From Methylovirgula sp. 4M-Z18 (lineage in GTDB: Bacteria; Pseudomonadota; Alphaproteobacteria; Rhizobiales; Beijerinckiaceae): DNA of 64,000 nt. Under the pieces are notes generated by a model. It was given only the letters and a program-made list of their open reading frames with translations, searched no databases and was not told the origin of the DNA. Shown here piece after piece: positions 1 to 9,502 of the stretch; position 1 is the first letter of the stretch, and each line of letters starts with the position of its first letter. Made by a program: the position numbers and the translations under genes. The DNA lies in NCBI RefSeq assembly GCF_037890675.1, contig NZ_CP149574.1, positions 3,448,874 through 3,512,873 of the forward strand. The letters run 5' to 3'.

Positions 1-885
1 TCGCAGCCGGTGCAGCTCCTGACCGAGGCGCGCGGGGTTTTGCGCGACCGCTTCTTGAGTGCGGATGTCGGCATCACCGGCGCCAATTTCCTGGTCGCCG
101 AGACCGGCACGTCGATCATCGTCACCAATGAAGGCAATGGCGACCTCACCCAGACGCTGCCGAAGGTCCATATCGTCATGGCGTCGCTCGAAAAGCTCGT
201 GCCGACCCTCGACGACGTCTCGCAATTGCTGCGCGTTCTGGCCCGCTCGGCGACCGGCCAGGAAATGTCAGTGTACACGACCCTTTCGACCGGGCCGCGC
301 CGAACGGGCGATGTGGACGGGCCGGAAGAATATCATGTCGTGCTGCTCGACAACGGCCGCTCGGCCATGCTCGGCGGCGAATTCGAAGAGATGCTGCGCT
401 GCATCCGCTGCGGCGCCTGCATGAACCATTGCCCGGTCTATCACGCCGTCGGCGGCCATGCTTACGGCTGGGTCTATCCCGGCCCGATGGGCGCGGTGCT
501 GACCCCTACCTTGATCGGCGTCGACAAGGCCGGCCACCTGCCCAATGCCTCGACCTTCTGCGGCCGCTGCGAAAGCGTCTGCCCGGTGCGCATTCCCCTG
601 CCGAAACTGATGCGCCATTGGCGCGAGCGGGAATTCGAGCGCCACCTTACCCCCGCCACCGTACGCTACGGCATCGGCTTCTGGGGCTTTTTTGCGAAAC
701 GCCCCGCCCTCTACCGGTTCGCGACCTCGCTCGCGATGAAAGCATTGCATCTCGCCGGCAAAAGCAAGGGCCGGTTCGCATCGCTGCCTTTCGCCGGCGG
801 CTGGACCAAATACCGCGATTTCCCGGCGCCGCAGGGGCAAACCTTTCAACAGAAATGGAAAGCGGCGAGAGGACAAAAATCATGA
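1..885 (+). CDS. lutB: LutB-type iron-sulfur protein, 5' end outside the window
   Basis: C-terminal part of the L-lactate oxidation iron-sulfur protein; the reading frame is open at base 1, so the N-terminus is missing. Two ferredoxin-type clusters are visible: a CxxCxxC group at 400-420 followed by C-P, and a second CGRCESVCP group near 559-585. The upstream LUD-type domain (stretch with VGITGANFLVAETGT) fits LutB/YkgF. LutB works with LutA and LutC to oxidise lactate to pyruvate. Its stop overlaps the ATG of lutC (ATGA at 882-885), so the two are translationally coupled. lutA would be expected upstream, outside the window. Confidence 0.9.
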   Translation, partial: SQPVQLLTEARGVLRDRFLSADVGITGANFLVAETGTSIIVTNEGNGDLTQTLPKVHIVMASLEKLVPTLDDVSQLLRVLARSATGQEMSVYTTLSTGPRRTGDVDGPEEYHVVLLDNGRSAMLGGEFEEMLRCIRCGACMNHCPVYHAVGGHAYGWVYPGPMGAVLTPTLIGVDKAGHLPNASTFCGRCESVCPVRIPLPKLMRHWREREFERHLTPATVRYGIGFWGFFAKRPALYRFATSLAMKALHLAGKSKGRFASLPFAGGWTKYRDFPAPQGQTFQQKWKAARGQKS

Positions 886-1553
886 GTGCCCGCGACGATA
901 TCCTCTCCAACATCCGCCGCTCCCTCGGCGTCAGCGGCACGGAAGCGATGCGGCGGCAGACCGTCGCCGACCGTTTGGCCGCGAGTCCGCGCGGCGTGGT
1001 GCCGCAGCGCGGCCAGGGCGAGCCGGCGGCGCAGCGCGCGCTGTTCAAACAGATGGCGGAAGCGGCGCAGGCGAGCCTGAGTGAAATCGCGTCCTATGCC
1101 GACGTGCCGCAGGCCGTGGCGGAATATCTGCGCGCCAACAACCTGCCAGCCACCTTGAAAATGGGCGACGATCCACGCCTGACGGACCTCGCCTGGTCGG
1201 CAACCGCGCTTGAGGTCAGCCGCGGCCGCTCGCATGGCGACGACCTGAACGCCGTCAGCCACGCCTTTGCCGGCGTCGCCGAGAGCGGCACGCTGATCAT
1301 GGCCTCCGGCCCGGATAATCCGACGACCCTCAATTTCCTACCCGACAACCACATCGTCGTCGTCGCGGCCAAGGACATTGCCGGCGATTATGAGAGCGTG
1401 TGGACGCGCCTGCGGGAACATTTCGGCAAGGGACTCATGCCCCGCACGGTCAATATGATCACCGGCCCGTCGCGCTCCGCCGACATCGAACAGACGCTTT
1501 TGCTCGGCGCCCATGGGCCCCGCCGCTTGCATATTATCCTTGTTGGATCCTAG
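882..1553 (+). CDS. lutC: LutC/YkgG (LUD domain) lactate utilisation protein
   Basis: A 223-residue protein made almost entirely of one LUD (DUF162) domain, with the family signatures GVAESGTLIMASG and a C-terminal HGPRRLHIILV. It is the third subunit of the lactate oxidation complex. The start is fixed by the 4-base ATGA overlap with the lutB stop. No further lut gene follows: the next gene is about 120 bp downstream and unrelated. The family is clear; the substrate (L-lactate) is inferred from family and neighbour. Confidence 0.9.
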   Translation: MSARDDILSNIRRSLGVSGTEAMRRQTVADRLAASPRGVVPQRGQGEPAAQRALFKQMAEAAQASLSEIASYADVPQAVAEYLRANNLPATLKMGDDPRLTDLAWSATALEVSRGRSHGDDLNAVSHAFAGVAESGTLIMASGPDNPTTLNFLPDNHIVVVAAKDIAGDYESVWTRLREHFGKGLMPRTVNMITGPSRSADIEQTLLLGAHGPRRLHIILVGS

Positions 1554-1672
1554 GTCGTCACCACGATCTAAACCCGCTCTAATTTTAATTGGAAACAGCA
1601 TGAATTTTTTCACAATTTGCCCCTAGTTTGGGCCTGCTGGGCTTATCCGGCGCTGTCTGAAATGATTCGCAT

Positions 1673-3073
1673 ATGATGAAAATCCATTCGCGCGTGAGCG
1701 CGTATCCATTTGTTTTGGCATTGCTTCTCTCTGCGCCGGCGCTGGCGCAGACCCCCGATTTGTTGTCGCCCAATCCGGTGTCGAGCGGCTTGACGCCCGC
1801 CGCACCGCAACCGGTGCCGACCACGGCGCCGCTCCCGCGCAGCATGCCGGTGAAAATTCCGGAGGGCGCAAAAGCGGCCGAGGCGCCGGCAGCTGGGGCC
1901 GCCCAGGCTGCGCCGAAACCCAAGCCGAAACCCGCGCCGCCGAGCGAAACGGTCCTTTCGACCGATCCGATGCCGACCTTGATGCCGGAAACCTTCTTCG
2001 CGACGGCCAAGGCATCCGACCGCTATGCCGCAATTGCCGATTCCGGAGGCTGGCCGGTCGTGGACGAGCTTGCGCCCGGCGCCTCGGGCAAGGCGGTCGC
2101 GGTGCTGCGCAAGCGCCTGGCGATCGAGGGCGACCTTCCCGCCAATCAGGGCACCGGCGAAACTTGGACGCCGGACTTGACGGCCGCCGTGAAACGCTTC
2201 CAGTCCCGCATGGGCTTGCGGCAAACCGGTGTCGTCGCCGGCGCAACGCTCAAGGCGATGAATGTGCCGGCAGTGGTCCGCTTCAAGGAACTCGCCTCGA
2301 GCGCGCAGCGTCTCGCCGGTACGAATTTTGACCTTGGCAACCGTTACGTGGTCGTCAACATCCCCTCGACATCGGTCGAAGCGGTCGAGAATGGCCGGGT
2401 TGCCCATCGCTACGTCGCCGTTGTGGGCGGCGTCGACCATCCGTCGCCGGAAGTCGCGACGCATATCACGGCGATCAATCTCAATCCGACCTGGACGGTG
2501 CCGGTCTCGATCATCAAGAACGAGATCATTCCGAAAATGCAGAAGAATCCGCATTATCTCGCGAAGCAGAAAATTCGCATTCTCGGCGCCAATGGCGAAG
2601 AGGTAAATCCCGCCGCCATCGACTGGTCGACGACGCGCGCGACCGCCTACACGCTGCGGCAGGATTCGGGCGCCGGCAATTCGCTCGGCTCGATCCGCAT
2701 CAACATGCCGAACAAGAATGCGGTCTATATGCACGACACGCCGTCGAAACGGCTGTTCGCCGCCGATTACCGCTTCCTGTCGCATGGCTGCGTGCGCGTC
2801 CAGGGCGTCTATGATCTCGCCGAATGGCTGCTGCAAGGCACCGTCGATTCGATCAGCGGCATCGGCTGGGACAAGCAGGAATTGCTCGCCGAAATCGCGA
2901 AGGGTGACCGCACCGACATCAAGCTGTCGCAGCCCGTGCCGGTCGCCTGGGTCTATCTCACCGGTTGGGCCAATTCGGACGACATCGTGCATTTCCGCGA
3001 CGACGTCTATGGCATCGACACGGTGCCCGTCGCGGTGCAGGCGCGCACCGAAGCGCCTCCCACCAAACAATGA
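1673..3073 (+). CDS. L,D-transpeptidase of the YcbB/ErfK type
   Basis: Exported cell-wall enzyme that forms 3-3 peptidoglycan cross-links or attaches proteins to peptidoglycan. An N-terminal signal peptide ends near ALAQ (about residue 25), followed by a Pro/Ala/Lys-rich linker to about residue 90. A peptidoglycan-binding-like segment follows (about 125-200), then the YkuD catalytic domain. The catalytic motif is SHGCVRV, with the nucleophile at Cys373; HDTPSK lies just before it. Length (466 aa) fits the long, YcbB-like branch. The start at 1673 gives a proper signal sequence. aroE follows only 14 bp after its stop. Confidence 0.88.
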   Translation: MMKIHSRVSAYPFVLALLLSAPALAQTPDLLSPNPVSSGLTPAAPQPVPTTAPLPRSMPVKIPEGAKAAEAPAAGAAQAAPKPKPKPAPPSETVLSTDPMPTLMPETFFATAKASDRYAAIADSGGWPVVDELAPGASGKAVAVLRKRLAIEGDLPANQGTGETWTPDLTAAVKRFQSRMGLRQTGVVAGATLKAMNVPAVVRFKELASSAQRLAGTNFDLGNRYVVVNIPSTSVEAVENGRVAHRYVAVVGGVDHPSPEVATHITAINLNPTWTVPVSIIKNEIIPKMQKNPHYLAKQKIRILGANGEEVNPAAIDWSTTRATAYTLRQDSGAGNSLGSIRINMPNKNAVYMHDTPSKRLFAADYRFLSHGCVRVQGVYDLAEWLLQGTVDSISGIGWDKQELLAEIAKGDRTDIKLSQPVPVAWVYLTGWANSDDIVHFRDDVYGIDTVPVAVQARTEAPPTKQ

Positions 3074-3087
3074 AGATCTGCTAAAAA

Positions 3088-3930
3088 ATGTCTGAGCCGC
3101 AACGCTTTCATCTGGCCGGCGTGATGGGCTGGCCGGTGCTCCACTCGCGCTCGCCGAAGATTCACGGCTATTGGCTGCAGCAGCACGGATTGCCGGGTGC
3201 TTATGTGCCGCTCGAAATCAAAATCGAGAATTTGGAAAAGGCCTTGCGCGCGCTGCCGGCCCTGGGCTTTGCCGGCTGCAACCTGACCATTCCGCATAAG
3301 GAACATGCGGTGCGGATGGTCGATACGCTCTCGCCGCTCGCCAAACACATCGGCGCGGTGAATTGCGTCGTCGTGCAGCCGGACGGCGCGCTGCACGGGC
3401 ATAATTACGACGCCTTCGGCTTCATCGCCTCGATCAAGGAAGATCAGCCGCATTGGCGCGCGGCGAGCGGACCGGTCGTGGTGCTGGGCGCCGGCGGCGC
3501 CGCCCGCGCGGTGCTCGCGGGCCTCATCGACGAAGGCGCGCCGGGAATTCGCCTGATCAACCGCAGCTTTGAGCGGGCCAAGAGTCTCGAAGCCGAATTC
3601 GGCGCGCCGATCAAGGCCTATAGGTGGGAAGAGCGCGCGGCCGCGTTGAACGGGGCGATGACGCTCATCAATACGACGAGTCTCGGCATGGACGGACAGC
3701 CATCGCTGGACCTCGCGCTCGACGATCTGCCGCAGGCAGCAATCGTGTCGGACATCGTCTACATCCCCAAATTCACCCCCCTGCTGACGGCGGCGCAGCG
3801 GCGCGGCAACGCCATCGTGACCGGCCTCGGCATGCTGCTGCACCAGGCCCGCCCCGCCTTCCGCGATTGGTTCGGCGTGATGCCGGAGGTGACGAAGGAG
3901 TTGCGAGCGCAGATCGAAGCGACGATGTGA
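3088..3930 (+). CDS. aroE: shikimate dehydrogenase
   Basis: Cytoplasmic NADP-dependent reduction of 3-dehydroshikimate to shikimate in aromatic amino acid synthesis. 280 residues, normal for AroE. The substrate-binding SRSPKIH motif is at 20-26, the NLTIPHK loop carries the catalytic Lys71, and a GAGGAARA nucleotide-binding loop lies near residue 132. It begins 14 bp after the L,D-transpeptidase stop, so the two may be co-transcribed, although they share no pathway beyond cell growth. Confidence 0.93.
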   Translation: MSEPQRFHLAGVMGWPVLHSRSPKIHGYWLQQHGLPGAYVPLEIKIENLEKALRALPALGFAGCNLTIPHKEHAVRMVDTLSPLAKHIGAVNCVVVQPDGALHGHNYDAFGFIASIKEDQPHWRAASGPVVVLGAGGAARAVLAGLIDEGAPGIRLINRSFERAKSLEAEFGAPIKAYRWEERAAALNGAMTLINTTSLGMDGQPSLDLALDDLPQAAIVSDIVYIPKFTPLLTAAQRRGNAIVTGLGMLLHQARPAFRDWFGVMPEVTKELRAQIEATM

Positions 3931-3935
3931 TGAAC

Positions 3936-4007
3936 GGACCGCGACCGTCCCGGTCGCACGTGGCCGCAACATAGAAGATTGCATTGCGACCGGGGCGGTC
4001 GCGGTCC
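3936..4007. repeat. GGACCGC palindromic repeat, copy 1
   Basis: Inverted arms GGACCGCGACCGTCCCGGTC and GACCGGGGCGGTCGCGGTCC enclose a short loop containing GCAACATAG. Related copies lie at 18966-19038 and 34324-34448. It sits between convergent aroE and the hisC-like gene, so the hairpin may also end transcription. Confidence 0.75.
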
Positions 4008-4064
4008 TTTAAGCCACAGCCCATCTCCCGGACATCGCCGCCGCGGGATATTCGCACGAGCAGA

Positions 4065-5123
4065 TCACGTCAGGATCCGTTTAAGAGCAGCCACGAGCCG
4101 GTCGCATTCGTCATCAGTCCCAATGCTGATACGAAGAAAATCGTCGATGCGTTTCTTGGCAAAGTGCCGCACCAAAATTCCCTGGCTCCGGAGTTCCCGC
4201 GCCAAATCCGCGCCGGCTCTGTCTGGATGCCGCGCGAACAGAAAATTGGCGGATGAGTTCAGAACATCGAAACCCAATTCCCGCAGAGCCTGCGCGAGGC
4301 GCTCACGGCTGGCCATGATCAAATCGCGATGGCGTTCAAACCAGTCTCGATCTTTCCAGGCCGCGATCGCCCCTGCCAAAGCGAGCCGGTCGAGCGGATA
4401 GGAATTGAAGCTATCCTTCACTCGCTCCAGCGCGTCGATGAGCGGCCGTTGTCCGACGGCAAAGCCGACGCGCAGCCCGGCGAGGCTCCGCGATTTCGAA
4501 AACGTCTGAATGACAAGCAGATTCGGATAGGTTTTGACGAGCGGGATGGCACTCATCGCGCCGAAATCGACATAGGCCTCATCGATCACGACCACCTGAT
4601 CCGCGTGGTCTCGAACCAAGGATTCGATTTCGGCGAGCGACCGCGCCATGCCGGTCGGCGCATTGGGATTGGGCAGGATGATGGCCCCACAAGGTTGCCG
4701 ATAATCCTCAATGCGAACCTGCAGGTCTTCATCCACCGCAACTTCGCGGAAAGGAATGCCGTACAGGCGGCAATAGGTCGGATAGAAACTGTAGCTTATG
4801 TCGGGGAAAAGCAGCGGGCTTTCGTGGTTCAGCAAGGCTTGGAACGTATGGGCCAGAACCTCGTCGGAGCCGTTGCCGACAAACACTTCGCCCGGATCGA
4901 GATCATGACTTTTGGCAATCGCCTGCCGCAGTCGCAGGGCTGTCGGGTCAGGATAGAGCCGAAGCGTCTCGTTCACCGCGGCCGAGATCGCCGCGAGCGT
5001 GCGCGGCGATGGCGGATAAGGGTTTTCATTCGTGTTGAGTTTGGTGAGCCCGCTGATCGCCGGCTGCTCCCCCGCGACGTAGGGGATCAAGGAATGAACA
5101 ATTGGGCTCCAGAAACGGCTCAT
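4065..5123 (-). CDS. hisC: HisC-like histidinol-phosphate/aromatic aminotransferase
   Basis: Class I/II PLP aminotransferase of the histidinol-phosphate family, 352 residues. Visible landmarks are [11 protein letters not shown] near 30-40, [10 protein letters not shown] near 81-90, NPNAPTG at 152-158, the DEAY motif at 181-184, and [14 protein letters not shown] with the PLP-binding Lys210. HisC converts imidazole-acetol phosphate and glutamate to histidinol phosphate; many paralogues act on aromatic keto acids. With no his genes nearby and aroE convergent with it, an aromatic aminotransferase role is possible. It is divergent from mntH. Confidence 0.85.
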   Translation of the reverse strand: MSRFWSPIVHSLIPYVAGEQPAISGLTKLNTNENPYPPSPRTLAAISAAVNETLRLYPDPTALRLRQAIAKSHDLDPGEVFVGNGSDEVLAHTFQALLNHESPLLFPDISYSFYPTYCRLYGIPFREVAVDEDLQVRIEDYRQPCGAIILPNPNAPTGMARSLAEIESLVRDHADQVVVIDEAYVDFGAMSAIPLVKTYPNLLVIQTFSKSRSLAGLRVGFAVGQRPLIDALERVKDSFNSYPLDRLALAGAIAAWKDRDWFERHRDLIMASRERLAQALRELGFDVLNSSANFLFARHPDRAGADLARELRSQGILVRHFAKKRIDDFLRISIGTDDECDRLVAALKRILT

Positions 5124-5291
5124 CGTGGGTCTCTAGCAGGCTATGGAAAATTCCATTTTTACGCCAGCCTGACTTGCGCGGGCGCGTGTTGCAAGAGAAT
5201 GCCGCCACGCGTCCCTGACCCAAGCGCCCTCAAGCTTAAAGCCGCTCAGTCAAAAGCACCGCGATCCCGCCTCGCCCACATCCAGCCCCGC

Positions 5292-5319
5292 TTGACATAA
5301 ATATAGCAATGGCTACATT
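5292..5319 (+). promoter_or_regulatory. mntH promoter
   Basis: TTGACA at 5292-5297 and TACATT at 5314-5319, separated by 16 bp, make a plausible housekeeping promoter reading into mntH. The predicted start point, near 5326, lies downstream of the ATG at 5320, which argues that this ATG is not the true start codon. Confidence 0.55.
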
Positions 5320-5320
5320 A
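5299..5320 (+). promoter_or_regulatory. MntR-type operator upstream of mntH
   Basis: The palindrome ATATAGC-N4-GCTACAT closely follows the enterobacterial MntR box (CATAGC-N4-GCTATG core with flanking A/T). It overlaps the space between the -35 and -10 elements, the classical position for repression by Mn-loaded MntR. A MntR homologue is encoded at 12742-13194. The match was made by eye. Confidence 0.7.
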
Positions 5321-5349
5321 TGGAGCATATGAAACAATACGAGCCGCCC

Positions 5350-6750
5350 ATGTCCGATACCAGCACCGCCCGCGCCCTAGCCGCCCCGATCGATCTCGCC
5401 CTGCGGCGGGCCCTGACAGGCGGCACCAGCCGCTGGCGGACGGCGTTTTTGTTCACCGGACCGGCGGCCGTCGCCTCGATCGCCTACATGGACCCCGGCA
5501 ATTTCGCGACCAACATTCAGGCGGGCGCCAAACACGGCTATACGCTGCTGTGGGTCGTGCTGTTCGCGAATGTGGCGGCCATGCTGTTTCAGGCGCTTTC
5601 CGCCAAGCTCGGCATCGTGACGGGCCGCAATCTGGCGGAAACCTGCCGCGACCATGTCCCGGCGCCAATCGCCCTGGCGATGTGGGTGGTGAGCGAAATC
5701 GCTGCCATGGCGACCGATCTCGCCGAATTCCTCGGCGGCGCCATCGGTCTGACCCTGCTGTTCCAATTGCCGCCGCTCAATGTTGTCTCGGACGGTATCG
5801 GCGTCATGGCGGCCGACGCGGCGGGGGCGCTGCATCTCACCCTGCCGGCGCAAGGGCCGCTGCTGCTCGGCATGCTCGTCACCGGCGCCCTGACCTTCGT
5901 GATCCTGACGCTGGAGCGTTACGGCTTCCGGCCTTTGGAGCTCGTGATCGGCGGGCTGATCGCCGTCATCGCGCTGTGCTACATCGCCGAAATGTTCATC
6001 CCGCCGGTCGATTGGGCGGCCGCGGCGCGCGCGGCGGTCACCCCCTATATCCCCAATGCCGACGCGCTCACCATTTCCGTCGGCATCATCGGCGCGACCG
6101 TCATGCCGCATGCGATCTATCTGCATTCGGGCCTGACCCAGCGCCGCGTCATCCCCGCGAACCGTGCCGAAAAACGCAAGCTGCTGCGCTTCTCGAACCG
6201 CGAAGTGGTCATCGCGCTGACCCTTGCCGGCCTCGTCAACATGGCCATGGTGGTGATGGCCGCGGGCACGTTCCATAACGGTCACGACGATGTCGCGTCG
6301 ATCGAAACCGCCTATTATACGCTGACGCCCCTGCTCGGCGCCGGCGCGGCCGCCATCTTCCTCGCCTCGCTGATGGCCTCCGGCATTTCGAGCTCGGTCG
6401 TCGGAACGATGGCGGGCCAGATGATCATGCAGGGCTTCGTGCGGTTCCGCATTCCGCTCTGGCTACGCCGCCTCGTGACGATGATCCCGGCCTTCATCGT
6501 GGTCTCGCTCGGCGTCAACTCGACGGATGCGATCATCTGGAGCCAGATCGTGCTGAGCTTCGCCCTGCCCCTGCCGCTCGTGGCCCTCATCCTGTTCACG
6601 CGGCGCAAGGACGTGATGGGCGAGTTCGCCAACCGTCCCTGGATGCAGGGCGCCGCCGTGGTGGGCACCGCCATCATCTTGATTCTCAACGTTATCCTGA
6701 TCCTGCAAAGCTTCGGCGTCGATATTCCGTTCCTGCCGTCGGGCAGTTGA
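5350..6750 (+). CDS. mntH: Nramp-family manganese/divalent metal transporter
   Basis: Proton-coupled Mn(II) importer of the inner membrane. The Nramp metal-binding helix 1 motif DPGNF follows AYM, and helix 6 carries MPHAIYLHSGLTQ, with the Met that favours Mn/Fe. About eleven hydrophobic helices are visible. The frame is open back to an ATG at 5320, but that codon lies inside the promoter/operator; 5350 is preferred (466 aa), with 5329 also possible. No clear ribosome site separates the candidates. The MntR operator upstream and the mntR-like gene in the window support manganese as substrate. Confidence 0.92.
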   Translation: MSDTSTARALAAPIDLALRRALTGGTSRWRTAFLFTGPAAVASIAYMDPGNFATNIQAGAKHGYTLLWVVLFANVAAMLFQALSAKLGIVTGRNLAETCRDHVPAPIALAMWVVSEIAAMATDLAEFLGGAIGLTLLFQLPPLNVVSDGIGVMAADAAGALHLTLPAQGPLLLGMLVTGALTFVILTLERYGFRPLELVIGGLIAVIALCYIAEMFIPPVDWAAAARAAVTPYIPNADALTISVGIIGATVMPHAIYLHSGLTQRRVIPANRAEKRKLLRFSNREVVIALTLAGLVNMAMVVMAAGTFHNGHDDVASIETAYYTLTPLLGAGAAAIFLASLMASGISSSVVGTMAGQMIMQGFVRFRIPLWLRRLVTMIPAFIVVSLGVNSTDAIIWSQIVLSFALPLPLVALILFTRRKDVMGEFANRPWMQGAAVVGTAIILILNVILILQSFGVDIPFLPSGS

Positions 6751-6827
6751 TTGCTCTGACCTTGGCAGCGCGCTCGATCGTCCCCATATCTTAAAGGGGC
6801 GGCGACGCCGACCAGAGGAGATGATGA

Positions 6828-7589
6828 ATGACACCGGACGAACGCCAACTTCTTTCGGGCCTTTTTGACCGCATCCGCAACGCGCCGGACGCAGCGCGTG
6901 ACATGGAGGCGCAGACCTTCATCAGCGACGCCGTGCGGCAGATCCCCTCCGCGCCCTATGTGCTGGCGCAAACCGTGCTGGTGCAGGAGCAGGCGCTTGG
7001 CGCCGCCAATCAAAGATTGCAGGAACTCGAGGCGCAGGTGCGCGACCTGCAGGCCCATGCCAGCCAGCCGCAACAGGGCGGCGGCAGCTTCTTGGGCGGG
7101 CTCGGGTCGCTGTTCGGCGGCAGCCAGCCGCCGCGTCCGCAAGCCCCGGCCAACCCGCCGCAATATGCCCCGCCGCCGCAGCAGAGCCCCTGGGGCCAGC
7201 AGCCCCAGCAAAGCCCATGGGGTGCGCAGCCGCAACAAAGCCCTTGGGGCCAGGCCGCCGCGCCGCCATCGCAAGGCCCGAGCTTCCTGTCCGGCGCGTT
7301 GACGACCGCCGCGGGCGTCGCCGGCGGCATGCTGGCGGCCGAATCCATTTCGAGCCTGTTTTCCTCGCACCGCAATCCGGGGCTTGCCGACATCGCCGGC
7401 AACAATCCGCTGGGCGGTGGCGGCAACGAGACGATCATCAACAATTTTTACGACAAGCCCGGCGATAGCCGACAGTCTGCCCTGGATACGCAGCAGGGCA
7501 ATTCCAACGATCAGGATCAGGACTTCCAGGACTCGTCCGACGATTACGACGATTCCGGCTCGGGCGGAGATGATTCGTCTAATGTTTAG
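6828..7589 (+). CDS. DUF2076 family protein
   Basis: 253-residue protein of the DUF2076 family, recognised by the N-terminus MTPDERQLLSGLFDRI and the QxxIQRLE-like helical region before residue 75. A low-complexity Pro/Gln/Trp segment with SPWG-type repeats (about 105-150) follows, then a short Gly/Ala hydrophobic patch (about 160-175) and a strongly acidic Asp/Ser tail. Function is not known; some members have been labelled periplasmic, but no signal peptide is visible here. GAGGAG precedes the ATG. It follows mntH by 77 bp with no obvious terminator, so some read-through is possible. Confidence 0.8.
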   Translation: MTPDERQLLSGLFDRIRNAPDAARDMEAQTFISDAVRQIPSAPYVLAQTVLVQEQALGAANQRLQELEAQVRDLQAHASQPQQGGGSFLGGLGSLFGGSQPPRPQAPANPPQYAPPPQQSPWGQQPQQSPWGAQPQQSPWGQAAAPPSQGPSFLSGALTTAAGVAGGMLAAESISSLFSSHRNPGLADIAGNNPLGGGGNETIINNFYDKPGDSRQSALDTQQGNSNDQDQDFQDSSDDYDDSGSGGDDSSNV

Positions 7590-7637
7590 TGTTTAGCGTG
7601 ATCTCTTCTCACGCGCGGTGGCGCCGGAGAAGGGACG

Positions 7638-8789
7638 CTACTGCCGCAGCACATCACGCGCGATGATGAGCCTTTGAATCTCGGACGTGCCTTCATAGAG
7701 CCGAGTCAACCGCGCATCACGCGCCAGCCGCTCGACGTTGTAGTCCTGCAGATAGCCCGAACCGCCGTGCAATTGTAACGCCGTATCGGTGCAGCGCTGG
7801 GCCGTCTCCGAGGCGTAGAGTTTCGCCATCGAAGCTTCCTTGCCGAAGGGCTCGCCGCGATCCTTCTTCGCGGCGGCGTTCAGGATGAGCAGACGCGCCG
7901 CCTCCAATTCGGTCTCGCGGTCGGCGATCAGCCATTGAATGCCCTGGAAATCGCCGATCGCCTGGCCGAATTGCTTGCGCTCGCGGATATAGGCTTTGGC
8001 GAGATCCATCGCCGCGCGGGCAATGCCGAGCGACAGGCTGGCGATGCCGATGCGCCCGCCGGCAAGCTCCCCGACGGCGATGCGGAATCCGTCATTCTCG
8101 CGCCCGAGCAGGTTGGCGGCCGGGATGCGGCAGCCCGCGAAACTCACCGGATTGGTGGCCGATCCGGCCTGGCCCATCTTGCGCTCCGCCTTGCCGATGG
8201 CAAGGCCAGGCGTGCCTGCCTCGACCAGAAAGCACGAAATCCCCTTGCCCTTGGGCGCCTGCGGATCGGTGACGGCCCAGACGACGAAGACGTCGGCATA
8301 TTCGGCACTGGTGATGAAGATCTTTTCGCCGTCGAGAATGTACTCGCCGCCCTCCCGCCGCGCGCGCGTCTGCATGGCGGCGGGATCGGAGCCGGCCGCC
8401 GGCTCGGTGAGGCAGAAGCTGCCAGCAAGATAGGCGCCGGAGGCAAGATGCGGCAGATGCGCCTGCTTCTGCGCCGCGGTGCCGACCGCTTGAATGACTT
8501 CGCCGACGAGATTGGTCACGGACACCGTCGTGCCCGTGGCGGCGCAGGCATAACCGATCTCTTCCACGGCCAGCGCGAAGGCCACCGAGCCCGCCTCGGG
8601 TCCATCGTAATCGGCGCCGATCTTCAAGGCCATGAAGCCCTGCTCGCCGAGATATTTGAGATTGGCGAGAAATTGCGGCCGCCCCTCGCCGCGGTCGAGA
8701 ACCGGCGCCAGCGGCGCCAAACGCTCCGCGGCGATACTGCGCGCGGTGTCGCGGATCATGATCTCTTCTTCGGTGAGAGCGAAATGCAT
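7638..8789 (-). CDS. acyl-CoA dehydrogenase
   Basis: FAD-dependent alpha,beta-dehydrogenase of acyl-CoA thioesters, 383 aa, the standard length. The family patterns FCLTEPAAGSDPAAM (near 130-145) and RKQFGQAIGDFQGIQW are present, and the catalytic base is Glu366 in LYEGTSEIQ, as in short/medium-chain and isovaleryl-type enzymes. Substrate chain length cannot be read from the sequence. It stands alone and is convergent with the DUF2076 gene. Confidence 0.9.
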   Translation of the reverse strand: MHFALTEEEIMIRDTARSIAAERLAPLAPVLDRGEGRPQFLANLKYLGEQGFMALKIGADYDGPEAGSVAFALAVEEIGYACAATGTTVSVTNLVGEVIQAVGTAAQKQAHLPHLASGAYLAGSFCLTEPAAGSDPAAMQTRARREGGEYILDGEKIFITSAEYADVFVVWAVTDPQAPKGKGISCFLVEAGTPGLAIGKAERKMGQAGSATNPVSFAGCRIPAANLLGRENDGFRIAVGELAGGRIGIASLSLGIARAAMDLAKAYIRERKQFGQAIGDFQGIQWLIADRETELEAARLLILNAAAKKDRGEPFGKEASMAKLYASETAQRCTDTALQLHGGSGYLQDYNVERLARDARLTRLYEGTSEIQRLIIARDVLRQ

Positions 8790-8884
8790 GGTAACGTTTT
8801 CTCCCTAGTGCCCAAAGATTAATCGTAAGTTGGAGCGACGTCCAACGGCTGGTCCGCAGGGCAATCGGACGAAGGAGATTTTTA

Positions 8885-8915
8885 CCGTCATTGCTCGCTT
8901 CGCTCGCAATGACGG
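8885..8915. repeat. short REP-like palindrome
   Basis: CCGTCATTGC and GCAATGACGG arms with an 11-base centre (TCGCTTCGCTC). This palindrome resembles widespread intergenic REP-like units. It lies in the 252 bp between the acyl-CoA dehydrogenase start and the DUF2147 gene. Confidence 0.7.
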
Positions 8916-9041
8916 CCAAATACGTCACCATTTCTCGCACCCGATTACCCTAGCTCGATCCGTCTGCCGTATTGACTAGTTTACATAAGAACTATTTACT
9001 GACCGCAATCGGTCGCTCGGCCGAAACATTGGGAGGATGCA

Positions 9042-9422
9042 ATGGTTCGTAAATTTTTGGCCCCAAGCCTATTGTCTTTGGCGCTTTTGGCCGGCGGCAG
9101 CGCTTACGCCGAGGATATCAACGGCGTCTGGCTGCGCGACACCGGCATTTCGAAAGTGCGGTTCGCGCCCTGCGGCGCTGCTGTCTGCGGCACGATCTCC
9201 TGGCTGAAGGAGGGCGCCGACCCGAACGCCAAGGTCGGCGAGAAAGTCTTTTTCGATATGAAGCCGGATGGACCCGATTCCTGGGCCGGCAGCGCCTTCA
9301 ACCCGGAGGACGGCAAAACCTATACCGGCAAAATGACCCTCTCCGGCGGCACGCTCACCACCAAGGGCTGCGTGCTCGGCGGCCTGATCTGCAAGAGTAT
9401 TACGTGGACGCGGTCGAATTGA
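9042..9422 (+). CDS. DUF2147 family exported protein
   Basis: 126-residue protein with a signal peptide ending around ALLAGGSAYA (residue 24), then a DUF2147 domain: DINGVWLRD, four cysteines in two likely pairs (Cys48/Cys54 and a later CVLGGLIC pair), and the terminal SITWTR. Members are small periplasmic beta-rich proteins of unknown function. A GGGAGG ribosome site lies just upstream of the ATG. Confidence 0.8.
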   Translation: MVRKFLAPSLLSLALLAGGSAYAEDINGVWLRDTGISKVRFAPCGAAVCGTISWLKEGADPNAKVGEKVFFDMKPDGPDSWAGSAFNPEDGKTYTGKMTLSGGTLTTKGCVLGGLICKSITWTRSN

Positions 9423-9502
9423 TTTTAGTAATCGTAGATTGAGCGCGACTCCTTCTCCCGATGGGAGAAGGACGCGCACAATTATTGCGCACATTTTCCC
9501 AC

